From Trochalopteron elliotii (Eukaryota > Chordata > Aves > Passeriformes > Leiothrichidae), in contig JANPWX010000080.1 of NCBI GenBank assembly GCA_024734555.1, positions 329,223 to 393,222 of the forward strand: a DNA stretch of 64,000 nt. Direction: 5' to 3'. A program made the position numbers and the translations under genes. Shown here in pieces: positions 38,550-53,500 of the stretch; the first letter of the stretch is position 1, and each line of letters begins with the position of its first letter. The notes beneath the pieces are model-generated. The model made no database searches, was not told the DNA's origin, and worked only from the letters and a program-made list of their open reading frames with translations.

Positions 38550-41500
38550 GTGAGAATTGTCCTTTTTCAATAAAATTCTTGAGAAAATGTTAAGTAAGAT
38601 CTTTAAAGCTACTAAAAAACCAATCAAAACGTGTCTACAAAAGTTTCCATTGTGTTACTCTGAGCATCTGCTGTTCAGACTGGAGTTAACAACAATCTTA
38701 GTTTTGTTCCTTCTTACAAACTTTTTGCTGAAGTTTGAAGAGCAAGCATATTGCATTTGTACTCCTTTATGGTTTTTCTTGGAGGATGATTTTGGAACTT
38801 GGGAGAAGTATGTTGGGTGTTTGAGAAAAGCAGTAGGACCCTCTGACACTGTTGCCAAAGTTGAAAAATCCTTTCTACTGAAATGTGAATTCAACATTAG
38901 TACCAACTTTTGCATTTGGGCAAACCTAGAAAGGAATAAATTAGAAGTAAGAATTATGCAACTCTCTACTTTCATGTCATTAGTTATATATGAGTCATCA
39001 TTTGAGAAAGAATATTACATTCTCAGGCATGGCTGAAGTTCTCCAACAGTGAGAACTTTTAGTTCTTTTAAAACAGTACTAGCTAGTGACTTAAGAAATT
39101 GAGGCTTTCAGTAATTTGAGCACTATATACTCTAAAGCAAATAACATCAGGCTTTGGAAGTGTTTTTTGTTTGAAAGAAAGATTTTAAAATTACAGTTTC
39201 AGAAATAGTAGTTCACACTAGTCAATTGTCTTACTATTTACACAGTGAATCAATCTTATTTTGGAGTCTGAATTGCAAATGTCCATTACAAAAAGCCATT
39301 TTCAGTAACATGACTTGGTAGTAACAAAATACTGTGCGTTCTATGTACCTCTCTTTATCTTATTTACAGTGAAAATAGAGAACAGTAAAAATATACAGAA
39401 ATATATTTTGATATATATTTTTCTATTTGCTCTGAAAATTTTCATCATCAAATGAAGCTTTGCACCTACTTATAAATCAACATCAAACTGAAATCCTGTA
39501 CTGTCTTATAAGTAATGTCTGGAGTTATTCAGCAGCTTATTTTGAAAGGAAAATAGTAATGAGTTTTCAGAGAGAAAGTGGATTAAAAGAACAGCTCAGA
39601 TTTGATTACTCAAATGCATTGTATGGAAATTCTTGTTCTTTGAAACAGTCACAACTCATGTTATCTATTATTACAGTGAATATCCTCTTTATTATACAAA
39701 ACCTTCCTTTCCAAAACCGTTATTCCTATCGGTTCATATTGAGATTTATCTTCCTTCATTAAGTGCAATTGGCATACTAGCACTTTTGGGGATTTTTTTT
39801 TTTTTTTCCCTCAAAGGAGTGATAGTTTTTAGGAACTCTCCAGCTAAGCTGATGAGATTTGTTTTGAGAAAACAATTGAGAGACAAGGAATTAATGTTTT
39901 AAAAGAAAAATACCTCGTTCCTTTGATGACGTATCTCATCATGACAAGGGAGCGTCATATAAAATAGAAATACACTTACATTTGTTCTTACATAACTTAT
40001 GGTACCAGAAACAGCAAATATATCTGAAAGACACTTGTATTCTCCTGTATTAATAGTATAATATTTTCCTTATTCTGGCATTTGCTACAGGACTTATTCC
40101 ATCTTACAGAAGTTGATCTTAGAAAACTGGGAATTGAAAATCAAGGCCACCGAACACACCTCATTTCTAATATCCTGCTGCTTCAGGAGGTAAAACAAAA
40201 CAGAGGTAAGATTTCCATGTTGTCTCCTAAAGACTAAGGAGTGAGCTAAGGCAACCTGAGCTTCTCTGTCACAAAGGATGATAAACAAATACTCTGATTC
40301 AGCCTTGGATACTGCTCTGAATGCAGATCACTGGGGGACTTTACACAGACAATAAGAGGAATTGTTAAACATTAGTTTAACAGTAATCAAACATTCATAT
40401 TTTGGCATGGATTTACAAAATAATGTACACTGTATTTTAGAAAAGGCTTCACTTTTATTTCAGTTTCTGTTGCTCTCTCTGTCTTCATCTTAACAAAACA
40501 CTGTAATGTTAACATACCATAATTGACGGAAGTCTGTGTCACAAATATCTTCCTCATTTGGAAAGATCATATCAGAAGGTCTAAAGCAAGCTAATTTGTG
40601 TACATGCCACCTCATTCCTACTCAGGAGAGGATGAGTGTTTGCACAGTTCAGACCCTTCTTTTCCATTAGGGTCTTTGCCATGAATTAAGACTTGATCAC
40701 TGCATCATTTGTTGCTTTTATCAGCTCAGTATCAAAACTCAACTGAAATTCATGAGTTGGAACAAGCCCTGCAAGACATTCTAGTCTGAGTGGAAGGATA
40801 CAGTGAGAACTTATTCAACTATGACTTGTTGAACTGGGTGTTTTGAGAACTGTTCAAAAGATACTGAGATACAAGTATTATGCATTCTGTCCAGTAATTC
40901 TTCAGATCACTGCCAAATGCTTTTACAAATTTAATGTGTAGCAGTTAGTTAGGTATTTGGCTATCAGTCCTGCCTCTACATTCTCTCGGTCAAGATAAGA
41001 CTTTTGCACCATGTGTGGAAATTGATTAATCATAAAATGTGTTTAGCTACTGAAGTTTTCAGAAGGAACTAGAACTGATTTTGTACAAGTAGGTCACTGT
41101 ATCTCCTCAATGTTTTCCGATAATTAATTTAATAATTACACATCTTCCATGGCTCATAGGTTTGACTTTCTTAAAATATGGATGTAACTATGACGTTTTT
41201 GTAACTGCTACTGTGAACAGATTAGGAAATTATTTCAGTTGATGACTGCAATGATTGCAGTGAAACTGGATGTGTTTCAATTGATATCTGTTTTCATGGG
41301 CATTGGGACTGTGTTTTGTAATCTTTTCAGGTACTGAAGTGTGGAATGTATTACAGCTGTCAATGTAGCACTGTTTATCAGAGGAAAGCTACACTTTTCA
41401 ACCATGTCATTGGCATGGTAAATTGATTTGTAGATAGTTATGCAACATTTCGTTCAACTCACCAGAATGTTCTAACTTATGACTGTTCAGCTTCAGATAT

Positions 41501-44500
41501 GTTCAGCCTACATAAAATCTTGATGTATTGCTGATGACTTCTGTGAATATGAATTTGAGTCAAAAAATTCTTTCTAAATTTTTTTTTTTTTTGGAGGGGG
41601 GGGGTTGTTTGTTTTTTGTTTTTTTTTTTTTTTTGTCTGTCCTCCAGAATCAGATTTACAAAGTGACAGCATGATGCCATTTCAGTTTTGATTTTTCTTT
41701 TTGGCAGTTAATTGCTAGAAGTTTTTAAGCTAAATTCTAGTAAAACTAGTGCTGGTTCATATTTTTATGGGCATTTATCTGGAGTAGTGTTTCCACTCAT
41801 TGTTGGGTTTTGACTAATGATAATTAAGCATATAATTGTATTACATGCTTGAAAAAAATACAGACACATTGATCTCCAAGCTCTGTTTACACTAGGATAT
41901 TTACATCCTCAATAGCTTTGCCTGTGGTGTTAAGGATTTCTGGGAAGGTTGAAAACAGATCAGTTCAGTCAGTCATACATGGGTGCAGACTGGTTTGTTT
42001 TCACAGTAGGGACTAATGGTTGTTATCTGGTCTCCAGCCTATTATGACACAGTTTTGTTTTGTGTCTGTCTTTGACAGAATGCTGTGTCTAGGAGCAAAG
42101 TGCCTAATCAGTTACACTGAAATGCTTGTTTTCCAGCAGTGAACTTTACTGGAGTCAGACATTAGACAAAGCTTCTAAAATTTTCTATGACGCTAAATAA
42201 ATGCTAATGTCCTACTAACTTACTGTATCGGAGCAAAGGCTACCTTACTCTGTTTGATGTTATTTTGAGCTTTAAACAACAGCATTGTGTTTGGTGCTGG
42301 TTCAACAGTTTCCAGAGAGTGCTTCAAGTGATAAGTCACATTAATAAGTAAGAATTTGCGCAGGGTCAAAAGCGACATTAGGTTTTGGGAGTATTCGTGA
42401 AAACATTATCTGTTTTCTAAAATATTATCTTGGTTCTGAAACTACTTTGAACAGGACATGGCTCAGTACATTTGGAATAGATTTGGATTCATCCTGTCTA
42501 ACTCTAGCTACTTGGGCTGTGTTTACACAGTCATTATAACCAAGATCTGTGCATTGACATAATGCCCAACAACACATTAGAGCTGAATGAAACATGTGCA
42601 AATGATCACATATCTGTTGAATTAGGCAGAGTACACAACACGAAGTTCACTGGTTTGATGCTTTTACACCGTTTTTATGGCAGCCAGTGATAGGGAAGTG
42701 AGTAGGACAACTGATTTTTGAGTGGCATTAGCTAATCAGTAGGAAAATAAATATTCAAAATTGTAAGTAGATGTTGAGTGAAAACGTGAAAGAACACAGC
42801 AATCCATAGTGATGCTTTCCTAGAATACTTTCTCAGTCTCTAAACATTTAATCTAACAAAATGTTTCAAGAAGGTAAGAATGGGAAGAGATACAAATATT
42901 CATTCCACAGTCTTCTTGCCTATATCTTGACTTACCTTCTGATGCATGCTGTAGCATATTCTGGATCTTGATGTCCTGCCATCTACACCAGTATCCATTC
43001 ATGTACTCCTCAAGTGCTGTGACTCCCTTGGGATGTATTTTTCATTTTCTGTTCCAGGGAAATTAGAGGGATGAGGCCTGCAACATGCCTGGGCTTGTTG
43101 CAGTGTGGAATCAAGGTGCATCCAAAAATTGTGTACTAGCACTTCTAAGAAAAGCAAAAAACATGGGCTATGCTTCCAGGAATATTCTCAGTGGCTATCT
43201 AGCACCTTTTGGAAATACTTGTGTGGCATCTGAGAAAAGCCAGGAAATTACATATCCTCTTCTATAAAAAGTTTATTGTGGTATGACAAAAATTGGTGAC
43301 CAATCAGGTGTAAGCTGACTCCCGTATTACTCAAAAACTCTTCCTTCCCTGAGCATGAGGCATTGCAACAATCAGCAGTTCAAGACACATCCTGAAAGCC
43401 ACAGCCCAGTACTTGTAGGGTAGTAGTAGGGGAGGGTACTTGTAGTGCTTCTGGAAGGAACTGTGGTTTTCCCAGTATCCTCTAATATAACTAAAGCAGG
43501 ATTTATGCTATGTGGGATTGGCCCAGTGTTATTTAATCATATTGTTTTATGTTTGTTGTATTTAATCTCATTTACCATAGTGTGCTACAGTCTGTAGGAG
43601 TGTGATTCTATTGGTTTCTTATGAACTATAGTAAATTAATAAATCATGCTTCAAATGTGTTGAGGAAATGCACCATGATGTGACCAACTCCTTCAGTCCA
43701 GTAGAAATGGTACCTATCGAGAGGGAAATGGAAACACATAAATGAAAATGTCTATTTTGATACAATAAAAAAAGGCCTTGATTATTGCCAGACATGGAGG
43801 ATATTTCTTTTTTCCCTTTAGAGACATGAATTTAAATACAGCATTGTATTTTAGAATTTATTATCATTTGACTGTTAGAATATTTGTATGCATTTGCAGG
43901 TATTAGTGATGTATGTTTCTATATATCACTAGTTGAGTTATGAGTGGAAAGAAATAGAGAGAGCTAAGAGCTAAGTATTTTTAAGGAGGTGTTCTAAGAG
44001 CTAGAACTTCGTTTTTACAGTAACTTCTTTTACTAAGATGAATTCCAAATAAAAGCATTTTATGGCCTCGTGTGATTTCATTAACATCTTGGAGTGTTTT
44101 TCTCTGAGAGGCAAAAGGTATAAAGGAAATTTCCTTTTTGTCTTGTACAGGTTTTCTTATACAGAGAGTTTTAATAGGATATAGGTTTAGATCTCTTTTG
44201 ATTTTTTTTTATCATACAAAGATGGCCAGACTTACTGCATTTAAATGAAATACATACATTGACATAATTTATTGTAGGTAAATATAAAATAATATGCAAA
44301 ACCTGAATCAGATTTAATGCAATTAATATTTCATAACTTTCTGCTTTTAGATTTTGCATTTAAATCCTTAGATAACTGTTTCTGCCTATGTTGTATTTCT
44401 TGCCATGCTGCAGTAGTATGAAGTTAAATATGAAGTGATTTCTTGTCGTCATATGAAAGACATAAGTTGTGTGGTATTAAGAAGAAACATGAGCAAGCAC

Positions 44501-47500
44501 TACAGAGCCTGAATTGTTCTTGGGATAATATAAATGGAGAGTTCTATCTTCAAAAAAACGTGTAAAATAACTGAGGCACTCTCTTTTGTGATTTTATTAG
44601 ACGACCATTATAGTTAGCATAAAGCCATGACTGGTTTGGCATTGTCAACCACAAATATCTTGCCTTTGTCTCTCAGATAAAGTCCTTCCACACATTCTGG
44701 TGCTTTTGCTCTTTGAAACATTATAAATGCAGCCAGAGTGCTTTGGGGCAGTAGTATGTAGTGTCAACCTGTCAGATTCCAACCTCATGCTAAAGTATGC
44801 TTGTAGCTTTGCCAACAGAGGGAGAGGAGGCTGCTTTGAACACTTCAATTTGTGTGATAGAGGTGGCATTGCTACCTGTGTGGTCTGTTTTGCTCTCACT
44901 GACAGACACAAGGATTTGGAGGTTTTTGCTTTCTCTGTTTGAGAAAGTCAGCAATGTAAATGCTGTTACAGGGTTGTTAACAAACACCTCTGACAGTGCC
45001 ATTTCATCTACTGAAAGTTCCAAATTTGCTTACTGGTGCTTTCTGGCCCTCTGTTTATCCTTGCCTCTACATTAGTTATGTTTGAAATGAAAAACATCTG
45101 TCACAGGCAAAGAGAGGCTGGTAATTCCCCTGCATTTGAGACTTTTTACAGAAACATGGAGAAACAGAAACTTGCAAGAAGTCTTAGATCTACCACTGCT
45201 AAAAGCAAAGAGAGGAAAACAGACCCTCTGGTAAAAGGGGACCCATAAGACCTTGTCCAGCTTCTTTCCAGTTTAAGGTATCATTTACCAAAACTAGTCA
45301 ATAAAAGAAAACTGGATTTAGTGCCATTTTACCAGTGTATTTTTGACTTTTGAAAAAGGTCTGTCTAATCAATGCCAGCACAAGTTCCTTCACCTGATTT
45401 TCAATACCAAACTGAAAGAGGGGGACAGGGACACAACGTATTATTGCTGCAGAATCTGTGTGATTTATTTTTAATAATTTTTAAAATTACTAACTATTTT
45501 TTGTTCAAGATGATAGCTTTCTTGTATTATATCTGACAATGACTGAGTTTATGTAACTCTTCAAACTCTCTTGCTGTGCTACAACATTGCAGAATGATCA
45601 GCTATGGGACATGTCTGCTTGCAAGCTTTTCTGAGGCTGGGGATTGCAAGGTTTCTGAACACCAACTCATAACAGATAACTCTTTGGGAGTTTCTGAAGG
45701 ACCTTGTGTCTCCAGACCTAAGACAGATCAAATAGCAAGAGATGATGTTGGTAGTTTTATTATGGAGGTCTGGATAGGTGCTGACTAAACTTGCCTGTTT
45801 CAGTTGGCAGCCAGGGAGGACATTAGAAAGCACAGTTGCCATAGCTCATAGTTTTCAAAATAAATACTGTCAGATTCCAGGTGCTGGAGCATTTTTCAAT
45901 TCATATTGTCATTTTTATTTGTCCTGATGTCTTTGACTAACTTGAAAATTATCAGCAAATAAACCTAATTCCCAAGAGCTATGATCGTTACTTTTTCTAT
46001 GTGGCATCTGTGGGAGTTAAGGCTTGAGTGTAGCATTTTGTTTGTTTGGGTCTTTTTTCTTGCAGGACAAGTTCATGGTAGCTTTGACTTTTGTTAGTCA
46101 GGGAATCTACAAGAACTGCTGTGTGAGCAATCCACACATGCCACATCCTCATCATATGTAATTATTTCAGCATTTTATCACTGCAGCTGCAGAACAGTGC
46201 TTTTGGAGTAAATGTGTTTTCTCCTGGTTATTTGAGAGAGACTGGAATTCTGACATTTAAGGATAAATTGAAAATTTCCACTTGACACCGCTTCTTGTGC
46301 CCCACTGTTTTCTTTGTTTCTGTAAGCCAAGCACATTTGAAAATGGTGTCAAGAACTGGCAAGTACTCTTATGCCAACTCTTGGCATGATTAAGGCATAC
46401 AAGCTATGGCAGCACAGGTCTTGGGACCTATATCCCAATTGTGTTCCTCCTCACTTAACTGTTCAGTTAGCTGCTTTTTTGGGTGTCTTTGCAGGTGAAA
46501 AGATGCACCTGTACATACTCCTCTCCTTCAGAAAGCAGAAGTCAAGGGTGGCCACAGAAGGCCCCAGCAATGTGTGATGTGTGGCCAGCAATGGCCAGCA
46601 CACTGCTGCTTTCTCAGCCTCCCTCAGATTAGTGTTGCAAAGGACAATGCTCCAGTGCTCCAGTCTGTGGCAAGGTGATACACAGACAGCATGATGCCAT
46701 ATAGATAAACAGATGGCTCAGGGGTATGGCAGGTTAACATGGAATGCTGATGGGGAGGGCTTGACAGAGGTGCTGTGCCCCTTTCAGGACATTGATGCTT
46801 CCAGACTTCATCCCACAGCTCAGTGAACTCATTTCCAAAGTAGATAGAAACTATGAAAACAACAAAAGCTTAGCAATGAGGAATCTAATCTAGTTTAATC
46901 TGGAGTAACTCACAACCAGTGAAGCTACTGTAGGCAGTCGAGTGAATTTTTCCTTCTTGCATCCTGTAGGCAAATTCTCTTTAACAGCTTTGCATCAAGT
47001 ATGTGCAAGGATGGGTTGTGTAAATTGTCAAACATGAAGACAAAGACTAATTTTCAATTTCACCTGAAGACAAAATAAAACTTTAGGAAAAGAAGGTAAT
47101 GACTCATGCAAGTAAGATTAATCACAGTTTAGGCAGGGCTGCCCAGCTACAATTCCATTACTTTGCATGTAGTCATGCTACTAAGGAAGTCACTGCCCCT
47201 TTTCTTGTTCTTAGTCATAAAAAAAATGACAAGCATGACACTACTTCCTATGTAACTACAGTGCCTAAAAATTTCCTGAGTGATTAGAATCAGCCAGCAG
47301 AGACCATCTTATGTGCTAACAGATCAGAGTTTTTGGCATGGTTTGAATTGTCTTACCTGAACTGTGAAACATGGGGCTTAGATAGAGAAGCAAGACATTT
47401 TCCTTTATACAATAAGGAAGGTAATAGTTTGCACTTTTGTAACATCTTCCACTTGATAAGCAGATAGAGTACTACAGTCTTCCCTGTGAAAAATAACTAC

Positions 47501-50500
47501 TGCAGTGATGTACATTACAAAAATGTTAGTATATGTCATACAGGAAGTAGGTGGCTCAGAATACTAGAACGGAATGTGGAAACCAGGCATCCCAACTCCT
47601 CTTTCTGTATTCTCACCCTAATGCAAATTTTCTTGCACTGAACATATTGGTGAGGCATTCTGGTGTCCAACATGAGATCACAGTCTGGTGTTCTTTGGTT
47701 TTTTTTCCCCTCCCCCTGCTCCTTCCCTCCCTCTCCCAAGTATATTTAGAAGAAATTGAGTGGAATATTCTATGGGAAATCTCTACAGATTGTTACTCAT
47801 GCCAGTGAAGTTCTGGAATCTGTCACTGTGCCTGAAACATTTCTGGTACCTCTCTATCCTCAATGCTTTTCACAACCAGCAAGACAAATGCAGGGTGCCA
47901 TCAGCTAATCAAGATTTGGTAGTTTTCCTAGTTTATCAGTAACTCAAATGACAAAGCATTTGGGGAAAAACAATTAACAAAAGAACAGAGTGAGGTTTTG
48001 GTGTGCGGTTAAGCTTTGTTTTATGTGAAATTAGTTTGAATTTAGATCTTAACTTAAAGGCTCTGCTCAGTGTCAATAGGATGCTGTAATTTTTTGTAAT
48101 TTGTGGACAGAAAAATATAGAAGTCTGTCAGCATGCCAGAAGTAGTGACTTACATTTCAACACCAGTGAATAGATCTTTTTGAAGGCTGTGGTTTTTCAC
48201 ATTTACCTCAACTTTTCTGTTTTGGAAGTTGTTGTAAAAGGTGCGTGGCAGGCAACACCAACACTGAGAATACTTCCCTGCTGCTCATGCCTGCCTTAAG
48301 GAACTGATGTTGCTATGGGAAGGGGAACACCAGTCAGAAATGCTACTGTGAGCTTCCTTTACCTTAGTGTACTCGATAAATTTAATTTTCTAATCTTCTG
48401 TCTGCATCCCTGACTAAATATTGGAGCACTACTCTCTGCCTTTATTTTCCTTTCTCTTATTTTACACTAAACTTCATCTTACTTGAGCTTTCTTATGCAA
48501 AGCTTCTACTCATATCTATGAAAACTCCTAGACTTTCCCAAGAATTTTCATCTTCAAATACCTACTTCAGCAACTTATGTGATGGCTAAAGAATCTTGTC
48601 TCGATCAGCTAAATGTTTCTTAAACTCTAGCTATGCTTCAAATGAAGGTCCAGTGTTTTTTTCTGAATTGCTTCATTAAAAAAAAAAAAATTGGTTACTG
48701 TGAGATATTTCAGATAGCTGAGATTCCAAAATTCAGTTTTTTGGACAATGCATAAAATGCCAAACTATAGAGAGGTAGATGTCCTAAGTCTACCCAGTAC
48801 TCAGAGATGTCACTGTGGTAAGACACCATGTGGAATTTTAATCCTGCTGCTGTCACTATTGGATGCTTAACTTGCTTAGTGTAAGAACACCAGAATTCCA
48901 CTGATTTTTTTTTATTATTGGCTTGATAATATGCAGCGGTCCTGGAACATAAAAAATCTGATCCTTAATTGCATTTATCATTTAGATATCTTAGGACCAC
49001 AACTTCAGCAACATTATGTAGTCAAGCTCTGAAGTAGATACATCAGAAGCACTCTATTAAAGCTAGTCCTGCTAAAAATGGAGAAAGGAAATGAAAGGAT
49101 TGAACATCAGAGTGAAATGAAAATAGTGCATGAAGAGAATCTCCCAAAACAGAACCACCATGCAACTAGCAGGGATCAAATATTTAATGTGAAAATCAAT
49201 TAAATATTTGATTAGGGAGAAAAGCATTTGCCTCTGGAAAGCTAATAAAACTAGGATAACAGTGAATAGGCTTGAAAAATGAAATCTTATGAATTCTGAT
49301 GCAATTGAAATTGAAAAAACTGGAGTAACTGTGGTAAAACCAGAGAAATGTTGCCCACGTAGCCTGAAAGATTGAGCCACTGGGAAAGAGACAAATACTG
49401 TGTGAAACTGATCGAGACAGTGCTTTAAAAGTCAACCGAGTGTGCCGTGATTTGTATTAAAGCAACAGCCCTGTGGCTGAGTCAATGGTACAGCTGAAGG
49501 TGCTTGAGGTAATTAGTTGAAAATGAAAGTTCTGTCTATAATTATCTCATTGTTTTGAAGGTATACTTTACAAAGGGAGGGTAAGTGGCCATCTGTTCTG
49601 TTAGTAGCTCCTCATTCTGTACAGCTATTTGACCCTTTGTTGTAGAAAATGCGTTTTATCCCGCCAACCTGTTGCACAAATAACTTCACGCGACTCGGTA
49701 GGACGAGGGGGGCGTCTATCAGCTCAAGTAAATTGTGTTTGTAAAGTACGTAACAAGCTCTGAATCGTCCGTGAACAGGGTGGGTTTAGCAAACTTAATT
49801 TTTGCAGTAGTGCTAATCTGAGACACGAAATTATACAGGCCAAGTTGTTAAACCTAAAAGGGCATCGGGGGGTCACGGCCTGCAAGAGCCGGTGTGCCGA
49901 GGGCTCGGCGAGACCCAGCCCGAGCGGCCCGGAGGGTGTGGCCGGAGCCGTAACTCAGGGCCCGGGGGCTGCGCAGCGCCCGGAGCCGCCTCCCGGCCCA
50001 GGTGCGGGGCTCGTGTGGCGGGACAGCCACGGAACCGGGGCCGGGCTGTGGCGGAACGTGCAGCGAGCGATAAGGCGCTCGTAGGAGGCTCTGGTTGAGT
50101 CACCCTTAAGTAATCGCGAACTGCGCTTCTTTGGGACGGGTTGGTGCTGGCTACGCGCCGGCTCCTACCGCGGCGCAGCCAGACCTTGAGCTCTCCCGGA
50201 GACCGTCCCGGTCCATTTTCTGGCAGCGCTCCGGACCGCTGTTGTTGCGGCTCCGGCCTCCGGCCACCCCTCCCAGCTGCCCGCTCCGGTTCTGCGGCCC
50301 CGAGGGAGGGGCGCGGGCGGGACTCGCTGCCGGGAGATCGCTTCGCCGCCACAGACGCTCCAGCCGCTCCGCAGAAAGCCTGGAGAGAAGCAGCAGTGAT
50401 CAGAGCCGGTAACTGCGGGGAGGGCGTTGAGCTCTCGGGCAGAGAAGGCAGAGTTGGTTTTGTGTGTGCGGGTGTCCCTGTGTCCTCACGCCGCTGTCGG

Positions 50501-53500
50501 GGCAGGGGGCGCGGGAGCCGGGCGAGCCCTGCCTGTGACCGGGCTGGTCTGCGGGCTGCTGGAAATACCATGGCTGTGACAGTGAAGACCGAGACATTGG
50601 ATCCAAGTGCTTAAGTTTTGTGGGAATTGATCCCATGGAAATTTGTTTAGGTATAAAACACTGGTGTGTACTCGAGATAGCGAGATACTTCTCCGAGCAG
50701 AGAGAAAAGACGCTGTGTCCTTTTTTTTAATCTTTGTCTTTTGAAGAGGGGAGAACGCAAAAGCACTTCCTTCTGTCCGAATTTGTGATTTCTGAAAGGC
50801 GGTGTTAGTTCGAAATAATAATGCTGAAAAGGTTTTTTCAGTTAAAGTGGGTTGTTTTCTCTTTTTTTGTGGGAACAGAAGACCAGTGAAAATAAATTGC
50901 TTCCTTTACCAGAGAAGGAACAAAAGGTTGTGTTTTTTAAGCATTGGCTGAAAACCACTTAGATTTGACTGTAACCTTGGTAAAGTTTTCTGTTTCTGCC
51001 AGCAAAATGGGGAGAGAAGGTTTATTTCAAGTCAAGGCTTTGTATTGTTCAGGATTACTGAGCTAACTGATTGGGCAATTACATTTCAGAGATAATTTCA
51101 TGGCCAAATGAAGAAAGCTGTACTTATTATTGAATCATCTTCAATGATCACTTTTTCTTGGCATTTTTTGTAGATATGAAGGCATTCTACATGTGCAAAT
51201 TCACAAAGAAAAGTATAGGGTTTATCTGTTTCTCTCATCTTGAAAAAAAAATTTAAAGATAATTTATCCCGGCCTGTGTGTTTTCTGTTATGTGAGAATA
51301 ATAGTTACAAATAACATTTTAAATAGGCTGACCGATTACAACACAAGGATGTATGCGGGGAGGGTGGAAATTGTGTGGCATATATAAAGAGGGAGAAGGA
51401 GAGCATGAACATTGTGATAGCACTTCAAGACCCTTTGGAAGCACTGACCTGACTAATCTTGTGGGGATGTTTGATGTTTGACAGGCTCATGTTTTTTTCT
51501 GATAGTAGCTTAAAGCCTTTGAACTAGTGCATATGCTTTCTCAATCTATGTCTCTGTATCATAACAGGCTGTAGGTTATTGAACCTTAATACTCTTCTCA
51601 AAGTCCTGTGACATGTTTGCTATAGAAGCTTCTGCATCAGTTTTTCATTACAAAAACAGAAATAGAGGTTGCAGAAAGCTGTTTCTAAACCATTTTGGGG
51701 AACAGAAATCCTTTCTTTTCCGTTACAATAAGGAAAAACACTATGCTGCTTCTAGGGAGACAACATGAAATCTACATTGAATTTGTAATGGCTACAGTTT
51801 GATTGTATTAATTCCTATGATATCTTAACTTTAGAGGCTTTTAAATCATGCTTTTCCTTTTTCCCTTATTCTCTTATTACACACAAAAAAATCTGGGGAA
51901 ATTCATCTGCCTTTTAGTCCTGACCTTGACTTTCTTCATCATTAAGGATGTTCACTTTCTTTTTTTATTTTTTTTCTGTGTGTATCTGCATAGTGCATGC
52001 AAATATGCCAAGTAACTTAGCAGGGAGAGGAGAGTAATGGATCTTCCACTTGTTGAAATTTATTGTTGCTGATTTGAAGGGAGGGAGGGGAGATGGGTGG
52101 GAGAAAATTGTGGAGAGATTTGATGTGGCAGAAGCGAGTAGAGCTTTCACGAAAGTTGACTCCATCTTTTAAATATCTGAGAACACTCTGCTGAATATCT
52201 TAAACCATGTTCATGCCCTCTTAGCTTCACAGCATATATAATGGTAAAGATTGGTGATAACACCAGGTATAAACTCCAGGGATTTTGATCTGAGAATCAC
52301 CCAAAAGCTAGATCAATAAGGCTGTGAGAGAAATGTGGGTCTTTTAATGTCCAAAACTGATTTAGGTGCAACTCTGAGTTTTGAAATAGCTTGAGAGTTT
52401 GATTTGGAATTCTTGAGTTGTTTTTCGGTTTCCTTTTATGAGGTTTCCTCTAGCATGAGCATATACAACCTTGGACTGTTTGCTATGCCATTCATGCATC
52501 TCTGATGCTGAACTTTCCCTCACTTCTCTTCCTCCAATATATTGAAACAAGAAAGTAGAAGCCACTGCCATCGGTTTTGTTATGCTGTGGTATGGAAGGG
52601 GCACTTAATCCTATACCAGTGTCATTTTGAATGAACCATCAGAACACTTCCTCAGACTGTGTGAATATCAGAAAGATTTCGTGGGGACAAGCTGAGCTAG
52701 AAAAGTCTTGTTTGCACCTAGTCAGGAGAAATTTGTATGACTACCAAAGTGTTCTGTTTTGTTAGTTGCTGCATCTTGACAAATAGGAATGTGTACAATT
52801 AAATTTCAGTTCCTTTTGAGCCATTGTCCTGTTACAATTTCTACCATTTCTGTTGTTGACTGCATGGCGGCCAATGCTCAAAGCACACTGTCTCTTAGGG
52901 AGTAAAATTTGCAGGGTTTTTATATCTGGAAAAGTCAAACATTCTTTGAATCATATACTGAAGTATTTGAGACATTCCAGTGTCTTCAGCTGAAGAGGCT
53001 CCCACTTTCCAGTGTTTACATTCAATACAGGAAAACTGGATGGATAGTTTGGCAGGACTTTCCTTACTGAGCTTGTTGTAGTTCTCTGTTAACCTTTATG
53101 AAGAGTACATAGTACAGCAGTGCACAGGCAAGCAGATAATTGTGTGGTGGAAGCTAGCAGATCTGTTGTTCTCAGTTTTGTTTGGGTTTTTTTTTTGTTT
53201 GGGTTGGGCTTTTTATTTGTTTGGGTTTTGTTTTGTGGGGTTTTTGTTTGTTTAGGATTTTTCGAGGGTTTTTTTAAGAGGTTTTGCAGGGAGAATTGTC
53301 AGAAATATCAAAGCTGCACGCACACTTGTGGCTAAGTGTATTGAGAGTTCTTGAATGTAGGTGTTTTTATACTAAGTGTGGAACTCTGCCTTGACTCCTC
53401 AAAACAGTACTCAGGTATGAATTTGAGGATTAGGTATTGAATTTGTAATTCATGTGAGTACTACTTAAAAGAAGCGATGATTAGGTCAACTCTGGGAGTT

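Noticed and set aside
38557..39036. 159-codon open frame directly after SAM exon A
   Set aside because: It is in a different frame from exon A, begins at a non-ATG codon, lies in the intron and has no recognisable domain.
49873..50614. Long open frames on both strands of the second CpG island (up to 232 codons)
   Set aside because: GC-rich DNA has few stop codons; the frames are Arg/Pro/Gly-rich without domains, and the island fits a promoter with a 5'UTR exon.
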